Part shown: positions 24,961 through 37,709 of the stretch, piece by piece
Numbering within the stretch: the first letter of the stretch is position 1
Layout of the letters: every line of letters begins with the position of its first letter
Source: Lycium barbarum
Lineage: Eukaryota; Streptophyta; Magnoliopsida; Solanales; Solanaceae
DNA length: 64,000 nt
NCBI RefSeq assembly: GCF_019175385.1
Contig: NC_083346.1
Location: 85,946,543 to 86,010,542, forward strand
Direction: 5' to 3'
Translations under genes and position numbers: made by a program
Notes under the pieces: generated by a model
Seen by the model: only the letters and a program-made list of their open reading frames with translations
The model's database searches: none
Told to the model about the DNA's origin: nothing

Positions 24961-26289
24961 AGATATACTACGACATGCACGAGCAGAGTAGTGAGCAACC
25001 ATATGCAAACTAAGTCATATCTGAGACTCTATAGAATATCAAAATGAACTATCATTTGAAAATCAAGACAATAGTCATATCAAGTACCCTTCGAATGTCA
25101 CTATGGATTATATCAAAATAGAACTTCAAGAATCATAGACACGTATCAAGACATAATGAAGTGTGTTCTGGGAATCAAGAACATTAGCCATCCTAGTGTC
25201 TCTAAGAATAGGAGCTTCTTTGGAGTTATATGCTCGTCGTCTGTTTGTTTCATAAAGATCATGCCAAAAGAGAGAAAGGATAGCATTACATGCCTGCTGA
25301 AGGTTATTCGTAATCTCGTTCGCTTCGTCGCCCCTTTAGCCTATTTAATATACAAGTAGCGCTATCGTTAGTAACTATACTTCCTAGCTCATAAATATGT
25401 GACCAATCGCCTATAGAACTTATTCTTTAACTTATACTTTCTCGATTAGGGTTTTTCATTAGTTAAGGACTTAACGGAAATCGGGCAGCATTTCCCCTAT
25501 ATATTCACCTAGCCCGAATTTCCAATTATCGTCCTGTTAACACAGAAATACTAACAATGACAACAATAGCAATATTCATATAGAATCCTTACAACCCATA
25601 AACAACTCTAACAATCCAATAACCCTTTTTAATCCTTTTCAACCCACACTTTCGTATAACAACGATTTCATGCAATTTCTTACTTCCAATTTCATCCAAT
25701 CCAATTTTAATAATTCCATTACAACACAATTAACACAATATCACCACAAAATAAGAAAATCTCACCTAAATTTTCTCGGAGGAATTTCTACACTCGATTG
25801 CTCCAATTTCACAATTTCCTCTTCTTCAACTCAATATCCAATGTTGCTATCACCTCCTTGATCTTGTAATGCACTAGAAACTTGATCAAAATACTCAACA
25901 AACAAAATTTTTTTCTCCATCCATGTCTGGCCGTGAGCAATATCCAATGTTGCTATCACCTCTTTTTTTTTTTGGATTGAATTTTTGCCAAATGAAATGT
26001 GATAGCATGATTCATCCTATTTATAAGCTTTCTCACCAAAGGACAAGTGTCCCCTCCTAGTGACTTATCAAAATGATTTTCTTGAATTGTTGTTTTTTAT
26101 TCTTTTCTTCCTTTTTTTTTAAAATTTTCGGGTGGGGCCCACAACCAATAATTAAATTAATTAATTTTAATAAATCATTAATCCTTACTTAATAATCTAA
26201 TCACAATTAATTAGTCTCTAATTTCCAATAATATTTCTACACTAAATAAAATTTATAAACAATTTGTGTACTAATAAAAATTGAAAATT

Positions 26290-28270
26290 AAAGAAAACGG
26301 ACGTCAGTACGAATATTGTACTGAGTATGTAAGGTAGGAATGAAATAAACAAACATAATAGAGGGATCAGGAATCATGAGAGAAGGATATAACCTAAATA
26401 TATATATCATGGACAACATACTCTCTACATATATCACATTTTACATAATCATAGTATCCATGTTACCACATCCCATACATTATCTCATACATCATCATAT
26501 ACGTTATATACGTCATCACATACATCATCACACCGTAATCCGCATCATTACCCGCGTCCGGGTAACCCTCATATGCCGCCCACTAGTGGTGATCATGCCC
26601 GGCCCTCTAGGCTCGGTGTAAACATAGCAGCCCGCATTAGCGGTGACATGCCCGGCCATATAGGCGCGGTGGAATCATACGCAGCCCGCATTAGCGGTGA
26701 CATGCCCGGCCATATAGGCGCGGTGGGATCGTATCATCACAAAATCAATCATAACACATCACTATTACACATCTCATGCCATAGCATCATGTTATCATTT
26801 CTTGGTATTCCATGCATCCCAGAGTCGTATTACAAATTAGCATTATTCATCATATTTTTGTCATAGCATACATTAGCACTAAGAGCATACATTAGGCTTT
26901 AAGGCAATCACACTATGTCGGGGTGACGTAAGGTCGTGAACCCCCGATTGTATTATGAACATTTCATGAGTATCATGCCTCGCCTTGAAGGAAATAAAGC
27001 ATAAGGAGAGTGTTAACAATAATAACATATTAGTATTTCAGGAACATCATGCCACATTTTCTTGAATCTCTGTACTCTAGCTCATTGTCATTATTATCAT
27101 GCTTATAGGTGATTCGGTATATAGAAGGACTCATAAGCTTTATCTTATAGAAGGATTATGGAAAACTTGAAGGATTCATTCCTTTTGAAAGAAGAGTTAA
27201 GCCTCACATACCTTTCTCGTTTAAGCAATCTAGCGTTCGGTTATCCTCCTTCAATGTCACGTCTCTACCTTCAAAAGAGGATTTGTACTAACGCTAGTTA
27301 ATCAACTATAAGAACGCACTACTATTTCTAGAGACAATTGGGCAGCACTTCCTAATATATAATACTTATTTCATGGTCTAAGTGTCATTTATAACATATT
27401 CATAATCACAACACTCCAACATTCATGATCCAACCCAACTACTATCCAACCATGACACTATTCACTCATGAATGACCCATTTCCTATGTCTTTTTATAAT
27501 TCAAGTATCTTAACCTTCCAATACCTTAAACAACATGATTTAGTCATGAAACTTACCTTAGATGATGGTTGAACAAGCCTTGAATGGAATTACTCCTCCA
27601 GCACCAAAACCCTACTTCACTTCCGTTGGGTTTTCTTGAGAGAGATGAACTTTAGATAGGTTTCATACACTTTGTTTCATGGATTTGGTGTTGTTGATCT
27701 TGATTTTCCCTTGATTATCTTGAATTATTGTGGATGAAGTGTTTTGGAGTATTCTAGAGAGTTCTTGAATTGTGAAGATGAGAAATGAAATAAAATGAGC
27801 TTGGGGTCCCCTATAGTTAACTTAAAAATGTAATTTTTGTGAACAGTAGTCGGGATCCACAGTGGTCGTAAACCAAGTTTACAGGCCGTATTCTGGTTTA
27901 CGGTCCATCCTTTATGACCTTATTTAAGCATATCAGAAACAGAAAGGTTTGCTGTAGGTCATGGTGGTTTACAGTCACAGTTTACAGGTCGTATTTCGAT
28001 TACGGTCCGTATTCTGAGTCGTATTTAACCATTTCAACATTTGACAGAAAGTTGAAGTTTTGATAGTTGGAAGACGATTGCACTTTACGGTCCGTAAATA
28101 ACTTTACGGGCCGTATTGTGTTTTACGACCACTGGGTCGCAATGCAAATCTGCAACCTTCGGGTTTTCAAAACTCATTGGTAGTCATTCCCTTCTTAGTA
28201 AAACATCGTACACTCATACTCTTCGTTGGTCTATTCATTGTATGCTCACGGAAAATTTTCCGAGGTGTCA
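26290..28270 (-). repeat. G2 3' LTR, segment 3
   Basis: Aligns with 33845-35813 of the G2 5' LTR. It contains the CAGTAC / GTACTG block (about 26302), the hairpin with a G-C stem (26917-26948), and the palindromic U3 cluster (about 27860-28140, arm pair at 28081-28120). It ends GGTGTCA. Confidence 0.9.
26570..26735. repeat. Tandem repeat in G2 3' LTR
   Basis: Two full and one partial copies of a ~54-bp unit with GCCCGCATTAGCGGTGACAT. The same array lies at about 34110-34275 in the other LTR. Confidence 0.88.
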
Positions 28271-28273
28271 CTG

Positions 28274-28289
28274 TCTTCCCCCCTTTTGG
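28274..28289 (-). promoter_or_regulatory. G2 polypurine tract
   Basis: TCTTCCCCCCTTTTGG on the plus strand, next to the LTR end and followed by the conserved CGAGGACGAATGTT segment in complement. Confidence 0.85.
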
Positions 28290-28481
28290 GAACATTCGTC
28301 CTCGAAGTTAGATCATCGGGGATTCTAGAAAAATTTCGCCAAATTTTCCTTTATAATATGGCACTACCATCCTGCCACAACAACCCATAATATCACATCA
28401 CTGCCTCACAGGGATACATCACAACATCGACATATCTATGGCCACACACGACCAAAAGCATAAAGATAAAAGATACATACC
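28290..28481 (-). other. G2 3' untranslated interior
   Basis: About 190 bp between the pol stop and the polypurine tract, non-coding, alignable with 47630-47815 and 63067-63255 of G3 and G4. Confidence 0.8.
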
Positions 28482-29668
28482 TTATATTGTTGGTGTTTCA
28501 TCTTGGATCTCTCCTGGGGGTTGGAATAAGTGTGGGTACTTGGACTCCATATTTTCTTCCGCTTCCCAAGTGATTTCTTCCCGATTGTTGTTTTGCCACA
28601 ATACTTTGACTGACGCTACCTCTTTATTTCGAAGCTTTCGCAGTTACCTATCTAGGATGGCAATAGGCACCTCTTCATAGGTTAGCCTTTCCGTTACTTG
28701 CACATCATCTATCGGGATAATCTTTGTGGGATCTCCAACACACTTGCGGAGCATCGAAACATGAAAGACTGGGTGGACTAATTCAAGCTCCGAAGGCAAA
28801 TCCAATTCATAGGCTACCTGACCTACCTTGGGGTGATTTTGTAGGGTCCAATGTATCTGGGACTTAGCTTCCCTTTCTTACCAAATCTTATCACCCCTTT
28901 CATGGGTGACACTTTCAAAAACACCCAATCATTAATTTGAAATTTCAAGTCTCGTCGGCGGTTGTCCGCATAGGACTTTTGGCGACTTTGGGCTGTCAAC
29001 AACAGATCTTGGATCACCTTGACTTTTTCTATCGCTTGTTGGATCAATTCAGGGCCCACTAATTGTACTTCTCCTATTTCGAACCATCTGATTGGAGATC
29101 TGCATTTCCTTCCATATAAAGCTTCATATGGAGCCATTTGTATACTTTAATGGTAGCTGTTGTTGTATGCGAACTCCAACACACACGCCCGTAGCATGTC
29201 TTCTAAGGTTTGAATGGTACGCTCGGCCTGCCCATCAGTTTGCTGATGAAATGATGTGCTAAACTTCACTTGCGTGCCCAAACCTTCTTGAAAAGACTTC
29301 CAAAACTTAGCTGTAAACTGTGCTCCTCTATCCATGATAATAGACAATCTAATACCATGGAGTCGCACGATTTCTTTGAGATACAACCTTGCATAGTCTT
29401 CTGCTGAGTACATGGTCCTAACTGGAAGAAAATGGGTTGCTTTCGTCAATCTATCCACGATCACCCATATGGAGTCATACCTGCCACGGGAACGGGGTAA
29501 TCCCATGATGAAATCCATATTGATTACTTCCCATTTCCAAGTAGGGACTTCCATTGCTTGCAACAAGCCTCCCGGCTTCTGGTGTTCAGCTTTTACCTGT
29601 TGGCAATTTGGACATTGTGCTACAAATTTTGCTATGTCTCTCTTCATGCCATCCCACCAGTACATCAT
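28482..29668 (-). pseudogene. G2 integrase and chromodomain
   Basis: 3' end of the G2 polyprotein: integrase inserts the cDNA and the chromodomain steers it to chromatin. The zinc-finger end CPNCQQVKAEHQKPGG lies near 29560-29610. Core aspartates are in VIVDRLTKATHF and IIMDRGAQFT, and the glutamate in QAERTIQTLEDML, so the D-D-E set is present. The chromodomain is read at 28490-28720, with VPIAILDR and EEITWEAEE and PHLF near the end. Defects: a stop just before MMYWWDG (29669), a break near 29140, another near 28822, and a TAG/TAA-type stop after ILDR in the chromodomain. The final stop is at 28482. The chromodomain with the same form in G3 and G4 is the basis for the chromovirus call. Confidence 0.93.
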
Positions 29669-31374
29669 CTAGAGATCATGATACATCTTGGTTGCACCTG
29701 GGTGAATAGAATATCGAGAGCAATGTGCTTCTTCTAAAATTCGTCGGCGCAATTCCGCCATATTCGGCACACATAACCTGCCTCGGTACCTAAGAATCCC
29801 ATCCATGGAAACTTCAAACGGAGACTTTTCTGTCCCATGAGATGCGTCTCTGTAACGACATAACTGAGGATCTTCACACTGTCGTTCTTTCACTTCCATA
29901 TCCAAGGACAAAATCGTGGAATCATTTATACTAATCCCGACATCACCCAAATCAATTACACGCACTCCAAGATTAGCCAATCGATGAATTTCTTGAACCA
30001 TCTCTTTCCTTTCCGGAGGGACTTCACATAAACTGCCCATTGATCGGCGGCTAAGTGCGTCGGCTACTACATTCCCCTTCCCGGGGTTATATAAAATGTT
30101 AACATCATAATCTTTTAATAATTCTAACCACCGCCTCTGTCGCAGGTTCAACTCCTTTTGCTTGAAGATGTACTGAAGACTTTTGTGATCTGTGTAGCTA
30201 TCAACGTGCACCCCGTACAAATAATGTCTCCGCATTTTCAAGGCATTAATGACCGCAGCCAATTCGAGATCATGAGTTGGATAATTCTTTTCATGTTTTC
30301 ACAATTGTCTCGAAGCATATGCAATAACTTTACCGTGCTGCATCAATACGCATCCTAATCCCACACCGGAAGCATCACAATACACAACATATCTACCTGG
30401 CCCTTCTGGAAGTGTTAAAACAGGAGCTGAAGTCAACCTGTTTTTCAACTCTTGGAAACTACGTTCGCAAGCATCGTTCCATTGAAACTTAGCTGTCTTC
30501 TGGGTTAGCTTCGTCAATGGGGTTGAAATAGATGAAAATCCCTCTACAAACCTTCTATAATAGCCTGCCAAACCCAGAAAACTACGAACTTCTGTGGGCG
30601 TCGTAGGCCTTGGCCAAGTCTTCACAACTTCAATTTTTTGAGTGTCGACTCGAATACCATCATTTGAAATGACATGGCCCAGAAATGTCACAGAATTCAG
30701 CCAGAACTCACACTTTGAGAATTTTGCATACCATTCTCGGGCTCGAAGAATACCAAGAACAATTCTCAGATGACCTGCATGTTCCGATTCCGTGCGAGAA
30801 TACACCAGAATATCATCAATAAATACTATCACAAATAAATCCAAGAGAGTCTGGAATACATTTTTCATCAAATTCATAAATACAGACGGAGCATTAGTCA
30901 ACCCGAACGACATCACTCGGAATTCATAATGGCCATATCTCGTTCTGAAGGCCGTTTTGGGAATATCCGCTTCTCTAACTCTCACTTGATGGTAGCCCGA
31001 CCTCAAATCTATTTTAGAAACCACTTGGCACCTTGCAGTTGGTCGAATAAATCATCAATCCTCGAAAGAGGATATTTGTTCTTTATTGTCACCTTTTTCA
31101 ATTGCCTATAGTCGATGCACATTCGCAGGGAACCGTCTTTCTTTCTCACAAACAAGACCGATGCTCCCCACGGTGATGAATTGGGTCTAATGAATCCTTT
31201 CTCGAGCAAGTCTTTCAGGTGCGCCTTTAGCTCCTTTAATTCTGTCGGGGCCATTCGATAAGGAGGAATAGAAATAGGCTTGGTGTCCGGCAATACATCA
31301 ATGGCGAAGTCAATCTCTCTTTCTGGCGGAAGTCCTGGAAGTTCGTCTGGAAACACATCTGGGAATTCATTCAC
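29669..31374 (-). pseudogene. G2 reverse transcriptase and RNase H
   Basis: Copies element RNA to DNA and degrades the RNA. The RT runs from about 31374 ([17 protein letters not shown], the pre-RT linker) through [20 protein letters not shown] and the catalytic [14 protein letters not shown] (near 30800) to [15 protein letters not shown]. RNase H follows with [14 protein letters not shown] (near 30370) and [12 protein letters not shown] (near 30250), then the HHCC linker [10 protein letters not shown] near 29700. Catalytic residues of both domains are kept. A frame break lies at about 31009-31024 (before the SGYHQ motif) and another at about 30262-30299 (Q for K region before NYPTHD). Confidence 0.94.
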
Positions 31375-32081
31375 TACCGGAACTGACTGGAATGTAGGCG
31401 GCTTTGCCTCGGTGTCATGAACCCAACAAAGTGATAAATATAACCCTTGGCTATCATCTTCCTTGCCTTAAGATAGGAAATAAACCTACCCTTTGGCGAT
31501 GCTGCATTACCTTTCCATTCCAGCACGGGCTCTCCCGGGAATTGAAATCGAACCACTTTTGTGCGGCAATCAACATTTGCATAACACGAAGCCAACCAAT
31601 CCATACCCATGATTACATCGAAATCTACCATTCCTAGCTCAATCAAATCAACCTTGGTCTGTCGATCACATATCACAATGACACAATTTTTGTACACTTG
31701 TCTTGCTATCACGGGATCATCAACCGGAGTAAGCACCTCAAAGGGTTTAATTGACTCAGGTTTCACCCCAATACAACCAGCAACATATGGAGTAATATAA
31801 GAGAATGTAGAACCTGAATCTATCAACGCATACACATCACGGGAGAGTATAGACAGTATACCTATGACTACATCCGGAGAGGACTCGAGATCCTGTCGTC
31901 CGGCTAAAACATATACACGGGGCTGAGTGGCACCTGAAGTAGATGCTGCCCCTCGGCCTCTACCTCGGCCTGCTGTCATCTGGGGAGTCTGCCCCGCTGA
32001 GCGTGCTGATGAGGAACCCGATGCTGAGCTTGTGGGCTGAACCCCACCTCTGCCATATCGCAAGGGACAATCTCGCATCAA
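31375..32081 (-). pseudogene. G2 gag C-terminal linker and aspartic protease
   Basis: The start region has the last half of a zinc knuckle (MMRDCPLRY), a Ser/Gly/Arg-rich linker (GRGRGAAS), then RVYVLAGRQD and the protease core with the active-site triad in YALIDSGSTFSY (near 31820), followed by [16 protein letters not shown] (near 31590). The triad D-S-G is intact, unlike G1 and G4. The reading frame is open over about 235 codons to 31374, the longest clean stretch in G2. The protease matures Gag-Pol within the virus-like particle. Confidence 0.93.
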
Positions 32082-33236
32082 ATGTCCGGTCTACCCACAA
32101 ACATAATAAGCATCAGTGTCCTGACGACATGGCCCTGAGTGTAATTTGCGGCACCGACTATATCGTGGAAGTGGGGGTCTCCCCTGACTATAATCACCCT
32201 CAAACTGGGAACCTGTAGCCCTCGAACTCTGACCCTGTCCCGAGCGAAAGGAGCGGTCAAATCTTCTATCTGGAAATCTGGAAGGTGTGCTAGTCGCTGA
32301 CTGGCCTGAATGTCGGGAATAAGTCTTCCTCGATCCCCCTCTATAATCACTGCCTGTGCCCATAGATCTAGCCCTTTTTCTTTATCTTCTATCACTGTCG
32401 TGATCACCCCTTTGTTGTTGTTGTCGCCCCTCCAAATTCTGAGCATGGGCCTGTATCCAGGAAATGTCCATCCCGTCTGGCAGGGAAGCCGTAAGACAAT
32501 CTCTGAATAAATGTGGCCCCAAACCACTCATAAATCTATGTACCCGATCTCCCATGTCGGCCACCATAGTCGGAGCATATCTAGCCAAAGAATTGAATCG
32601 CATGCTATACTCTCGGGCACTCATATTTCCTTGCCTCAAATTCAGAAATCTATCCGCTCTAGCTCGGCGGACCTCAGGTGGCAAGTAGTGATGAATAAAA
32701 GCATCTACAAACTCTTGCCAAACCGGAGGAGACGCATTCTCTCCTCTTGAAAATACCCAGTTGTTGTACCATAACACTGCCACATCCCGGAGTCTATAGG
32801 ATGCCAACTCCACGGATTAAGTCTCGGAGGCATAGACAATCTCCAATGTCGTTAACATCTCGTCTATGAAACTTTGTGGATCTTCATCCGGCTTTGACCC
32901 GAAGAATTCCGGAGGATTTAAACTCATAAAATCACAGGCCTTTGTACTCGTTGCCCGATCGCTTAAACCCACATTCTGTCGTTGTGCCTGTGCGAAAACC
33001 AATTGTGTCAATAACTGGATGGCCTCGGTCATTTGTTGACCCGAAGCAGCTGGCGGAGGAATTAGAGCAGGGGCTCCTCCTTGCTTTTCCACATTAGGCG
33101 GGGTAGAACAAGTATTAGAGAAGGCCTCGTTGTGTGATTCACCCTCTTCAATATTTATTGGAGGTTCTCTTTCTACCCGCCTCTTTGTCGTAGTCTTGCC
33201 CTTCTGGGCGGCTGTGGCTTTCCCCTTTGGCGGCAT
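32082..33236 (-). pseudogene. G2 gag
   Basis: Capsid/nucleocapsid protein that packages the element RNA. It starts at 33236 with MPPKGKATAAQKGK, a basic N-terminus. The retrotransposon gag core lies near 32480-32810 (VAVLWYNNW, FIHHYLPPEVRRARADRF, SAREYSMRFNSLARYAPTM). The knuckle region near 32100-32170 has CRKLHSGPC and a second knuckle YYVCG: its first Cys is Tyr, and a stop follows (Gln codon to TAG). Another stop lies at 32815-32817 (ETES to ET-stop). It is in the same strand and order as pol, as in a single Gag-Pol frame. Confidence 0.92.
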
Positions 33237-33442
33237 TCTGAAATCATAACGCACTATTAGGGAGGATAAAATCTTATACATTGCTCTATCGCACGATTTC
33301 GTAAGAAGAAAGATGGTCATTTTTCCTAAATGCCCTGTAGCCTCTTGTTTATTGATGTGGCGCGCTACAGACCATAAACAAGACTCTACAAGACACGGCT
33401 CGTAGACACTTCCTAGGACCGAACTGCTCTGATACCACTTTT
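33237..33442 (-). other. G2 leader with primer binding site
   Basis: Non-coding leader shared with G3/G4/N elements. The primer complement GCTCTGATACCA is at 33426-33437. Confidence 0.9.
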
Positions 33443-35813
33443 TTCACGACCTGGCTAGGGGCCGTGACGGGTACCCGGGGCTAACCGCCGAGCACCGCTC
33501 GTACTAGTACTCCTTAGGCTTATTTAACAATCATATATCAGATTCATGCTCGATTTATAAGAAAACCCGTTTTCCTTTAGAAACTTAATGTTTTTATACA
33601 CATGAGCCCTTAGGCTAGCAAAATAATATATATGTATATATTTACACAATGACCACGCTATGAAACCACATGACCCACATTGAGTATCTATGAGCCTCTA
33701 TGAGATGACATCTACAATTGTAAACAAAAGAATCATCATGGGCACCTCCAGGACAATGGGGTGCTTTCAGTCAGCTAACAACCTCTAAGAATCTGGAGCA
33801 AGATCTTCTCCCTGTCTACCTGTGGGCATGAACACAGTGTCCAAAGAAAACAGACGTCAGTACGAATATTGTACTGAGTATGTAAGGCAGGAATGAAATA
33901 AACAAACATAATAGAGGGATCAGGAATCATGAGAGAAGGATATAACCTGAATATATATATCATGGACAACATACTATCTACATATATCACATTTTACATA
34001 ATCATAGTATCCATGTTACCACATCCCATACATCATCATATACGTTATATACGTCATCACATACATCATCACATCGTAATCCGCATCATTACCCGCGTCC
34101 GGGTAACCCTCATATGCCGCCCACTAATGGTGATCATGCCCGGCGCTCTAGGCTCTGTGTAAACATAGCAGCCCGCATTAGCGGTGACATGCCCGGCCAT
34201 ATAAGCGCGGTAGAATCATACGCAGCCCGCATTAGCGGTGACATGCCCGGTCATATAGGCGCGGTGGGATCGTATTATCATAAAATCAATCATAACACAT
34301 CACTATTACACATCTCATGCCATAACATCATGTTATCATTTCTTGGTATTCCATGCATCCCATAGTCGTATTACAAATTAGCATTATTCATCATCTTTTA
34401 GTCATAACATACATTAGCACTAAGAGCATACATTAGGCTTTAAGGCAACCACACTATGTCGGGGTGACATAAGGTCGTGAACCCCCGATTGTATTATGAA
34501 CATTTCATGAGTATCATGCCTCGCCTTGAAGGAAATAAAGCATAAGGCGAGTGTTAACAATAATAACATTATTAGCATTTCAGGAACATCGTGCCACATT
34601 TTCTTGAATCTCTGTACTCTAGCTCATTGTCATTATTATCATGCTTATAGGTGATTCGGTATATAGAAGGACTCATAAGCTTCATCTTATAGAAGGATTA
34701 TGGAAAACTTGAAGGATTCATGCCTTTTGAAAGAAGAGTTAAGCCTCACATACCTTTCTCGTTTAAGCAATCTAACGTTCGCTTATCCTCCTTCAATGTC
34801 ACGTCTCTACCTTCAAAAGAGGATTCGTACTAACGTTAGTTAATCAACTATAAGAACGCACTACTATTTCTAGAGACAATTGGGCAGCACTTCCTCATAT
34901 ATAATACTTATTTCATGGTTTAAATGTCATTTATAACGTATTCATAATCACAACACTCCAACATTCATGATCCAACCCAACTACTATCCAACCATGACAC
35001 TATTCACTTATGAATGACCCAGTTCCTATGTCTTTTTACAATTCAAGTATCTTAACCTTCCAATACCTTAACCAACATGATTTAGTCATGAAACTTACCT
35101 TATATGATGGTTGAACAAGCCTTGAATGGAATTACTCCTCTAGCACCAAAACTCTACTTCACTTCCTTTGGGTTTTCTTGAGAGAGATAAACTTTAGCTA
35201 GGTTTCATACACTTGTTTCATGGATTTGGTGTTGTTGATCTTGATTTTCCCTTGATTCTCTTGAATTCTTGTGGATGAAGTGTTTTGGAGTATTCTAGAG
35301 AGTTCTTGAATTGTGAAGATGAGAAATGAAATAAAACGAGCTTGGGGTCCCTTATACTTTACTTAAAAATCTGATTTTTGTGAACAGTAGTCGGGATGCA
35401 CAGTGGTCGTAAACCCAGTTTACGGGCCGTATTCTGGTTTACGGTCCGTCCTTCATGACCTTATTTAAGCATATCAGAAACAGAAAGGTTTGCTGTAGGT
35501 CATGGTGGTTTACGGTCACAGTTTACATGCCGTATTTCGATTACGGTCCGTATTCTGAGTCATATTTAACCATTTCAACATTTGACAGAAAGTTGAAGTT
35601 TTGATAGTTGGAAGACAATGGCACTTTATGGTCCGTAAATCACTTTACGGGCCGTATTGTGTTTTACGACCACTGGGTCGCAATGCAAATCTGCAACCTT
35701 CGCGTTTTCAAAAATCATGGGTAGTCATTCCCTTCTTAGTAGAACATCATACACTCATACTCTTCGTTGGTCTATTCATTGTATGCTCACGGAAAATTTT
35801 TTGAGGTGTCCCA
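33443..35813 (-). repeat. G2 5' LTR
   Basis: 2.37 kb, uninterrupted, pairs with the three segments of the 3' LTR. Its first bases read TTTCACGACC instead of TGTCACGACC. The right end reads GGTGTCCCA before ATGTA, the likely mutated target duplication of ATTTA. It contains the hairpin with CGGGG/CCCCG stem (34458-34489), the tandem repeat at about 34110-34275 and the U3 palindromes (35400-35680, arms at 35622-35661). Confidence 0.9.
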
Positions 35814-35818
35814 ATGTA

Positions 35819-36943
35819 TTTGTATGAACTAGTATCTATGTGTATCTGCATAATATGCATGCTATCAATGATAATCAAGCTCATGTATATATATAGGTCA
35901 TAGTTTAACTGATAGTGTTGTGGAACGAACAGCCCGATCTATATATTATATAATAGTGCCGAGGAACGTACGACCCGATCCATCTATAATAATATAATAG
36001 TGTCGAGGAACGTACGGCCCGATCCATATATAATAATATAATAGTGCCGAGGAACGTACGACACGATCCATACATAATAATATAATAGTGTCGAGGAACC
36101 TACGGCCTGATCCATATACAATTATATATTAGTGCGTATATAACGCCTTCTGATCAAGGGTCAATATGCATATGAATATGGATGCAATGCATAAATGAAA
36201 TGAATACATAGAACACTCGGAGTGACATGAGGTCGTACTATCTCCGGTAAACCTTCTTTGAGCTAAAATCATTAATATAAGAAATCTCAAGACCCATGAA
36301 CAGAAGGAACGATCATAGACGGAATACAGGAACATCAAAGACTGAAGTACTCCCAGTGCTGTTAAGAGTAGAGTAATATGGAAGCTCACTTACTCATTTA
36401 GTTCATGTCATAAGTTCATGCCAAAAGAAAGAAAGGATAGCCTTAACATACCTTGAAGCATATCCAATCGTCCAACTCTTACCTCTCGAACTTGCAAGTC
36501 TACAATTAAGATAACATAGGCCTTAATTAGACTATTTGTCTCGCTTACTAACTATCTTTAAATACATATAGAGCTTAACGAATTATGGACAACATTTCCA
36601 ATGTAAGCTTAACAATCCGTCGACTTCTCATTCAATCTAACATCAACCACAATACCCACAACACAATGACGACTCATATATACATCAAAATATACTTACA
36701 TCAATTTCCTATCATCTCTTAAAACAACCACATATCACTATATTAACCTTCATCAACTCACCACTTCTATAAGTATCCTCTCTCTACTTAGAATCACTAA
36801 AACTCTTGGTAATAAAATCAAATACAAGGGTAGAAATCATTTACATACCTTGAGGGGTCTAAGATTCCAAGAATCACTTCAACTCATACTTCCTATGCTT
36901 GACAACCTTAAATAAACCCTAGGAATAACCTTCTTCTTGACAA
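35819..36943 (-). repeat. G1 5' LTR, second part, truncated
   Basis: Continues the LTR interrupted at 15432: the order of landmarks matches the related LTR at 37340-38530. It lacks about the last 230 bp and is joined to S3 through a palindromic breakpoint. Confidence 0.75.
35925..36135. repeat. ~44-bp tandem repeat, five copies
   Basis: Units with GTGCCGAGGAACGTACG and CCCGATCCATATA. Single or double copies of the same unit occur in other LTRs (about 5650-5755, 2960-3060, 11790-11930, 37470-37500). Confidence 0.92.
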
Positions 36944-36985
36944 GCACGGGTTTACGGGTATATATATATACCGAAATAACCGTGC
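36944..36985. repeat. Imperfect palindrome at an LTR-LTR breakpoint
   Basis: GCACGG at 36944-36949 pairs with CCGTGC at 36980-36985; between them ACGGGTATATATATATACCG is nearly self-complementary. It sits exactly where the truncated G1 LTR meets S3. Confidence 0.75.
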
Positions 36986-37676
36986 AAGACAACTGGGCTG
37001 CTATATATATTGTATACAAAAAGAATGAGAGCCGACAAGGCTACATCATGTATCAACTACATACAACTGTCTTCAGACCTCTAATGGAACAAAAAGCTGT
37101 AGAAAGGACGGGACAGAGCCTCGCCATACCCATATGTGAACATAACAAAATAGCATACCAAAAGATAGCGAACTGCAACTCTGAACCAAGTGGAGCGCTC
37201 TGACTACTGCTTAGGAGAAGTCTTACTGAGCTGGATCGTCTCTCTGTCTACCTGAACCTGCGGGCATGAACACAGCCCCCTGAACAATAGGGGAGTGAGT
37301 ACGGATAATGTATCGAGTATGTAAGGCAAAAGAATAACAAGTACATAGAAGTCATGAAAATCAGACTCAATAGTTGAATGCATGTGTGGCTAACATCTGA
37401 GAATATCTGTTTAACTTTGTATGACTAAAGCTGACACTTTGGCGTATGACATGCATAGGGTAATCTAACTAATAGTGCTGTGGAACGTACAGCCCGATCC
37501 ATATATCATCTACTCCCGTGTCCGGGCATTTCGTATCCGGGATGATAATCATCTCATGCCGCTCACTAGTGGTGCTGCCCGGCCATATTGGCACAGTGTA
37601 CTCATACATCATCATCCATATGCCACCCACCGTAGTGGTGCTGCCCGGCCATATAGGCAAGGTGTGAGAAAATAGT

Positions 37677-37709
<33 letters not shown>

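Larger units (their letters stand above)
23923..26289 (-). mobile_element. S2: solo LTR, right end lost
   Basis: Starts TGTCACAACCC directly after ACAGT. It has the usual LTR landmarks: the leader-side end, GTACGAG...GTACTGAG near 24556, and a segment with GCAGCATTTCCCC near 25486. No interior or second LTR is present. The expected ...AACA end plus ACAGT is missing on the right; G2 sequence resumes through AAAGAAAAC, present on both sides, which points to a short deletion. Confidence 0.78.

Noticed and set aside
24947..25359. Possible host exon near an ORF at 25156-25359
   Set aside because: Lies within the S2 LTR, is short, has no recognisable domain or splice context, and matches the LTR block order.
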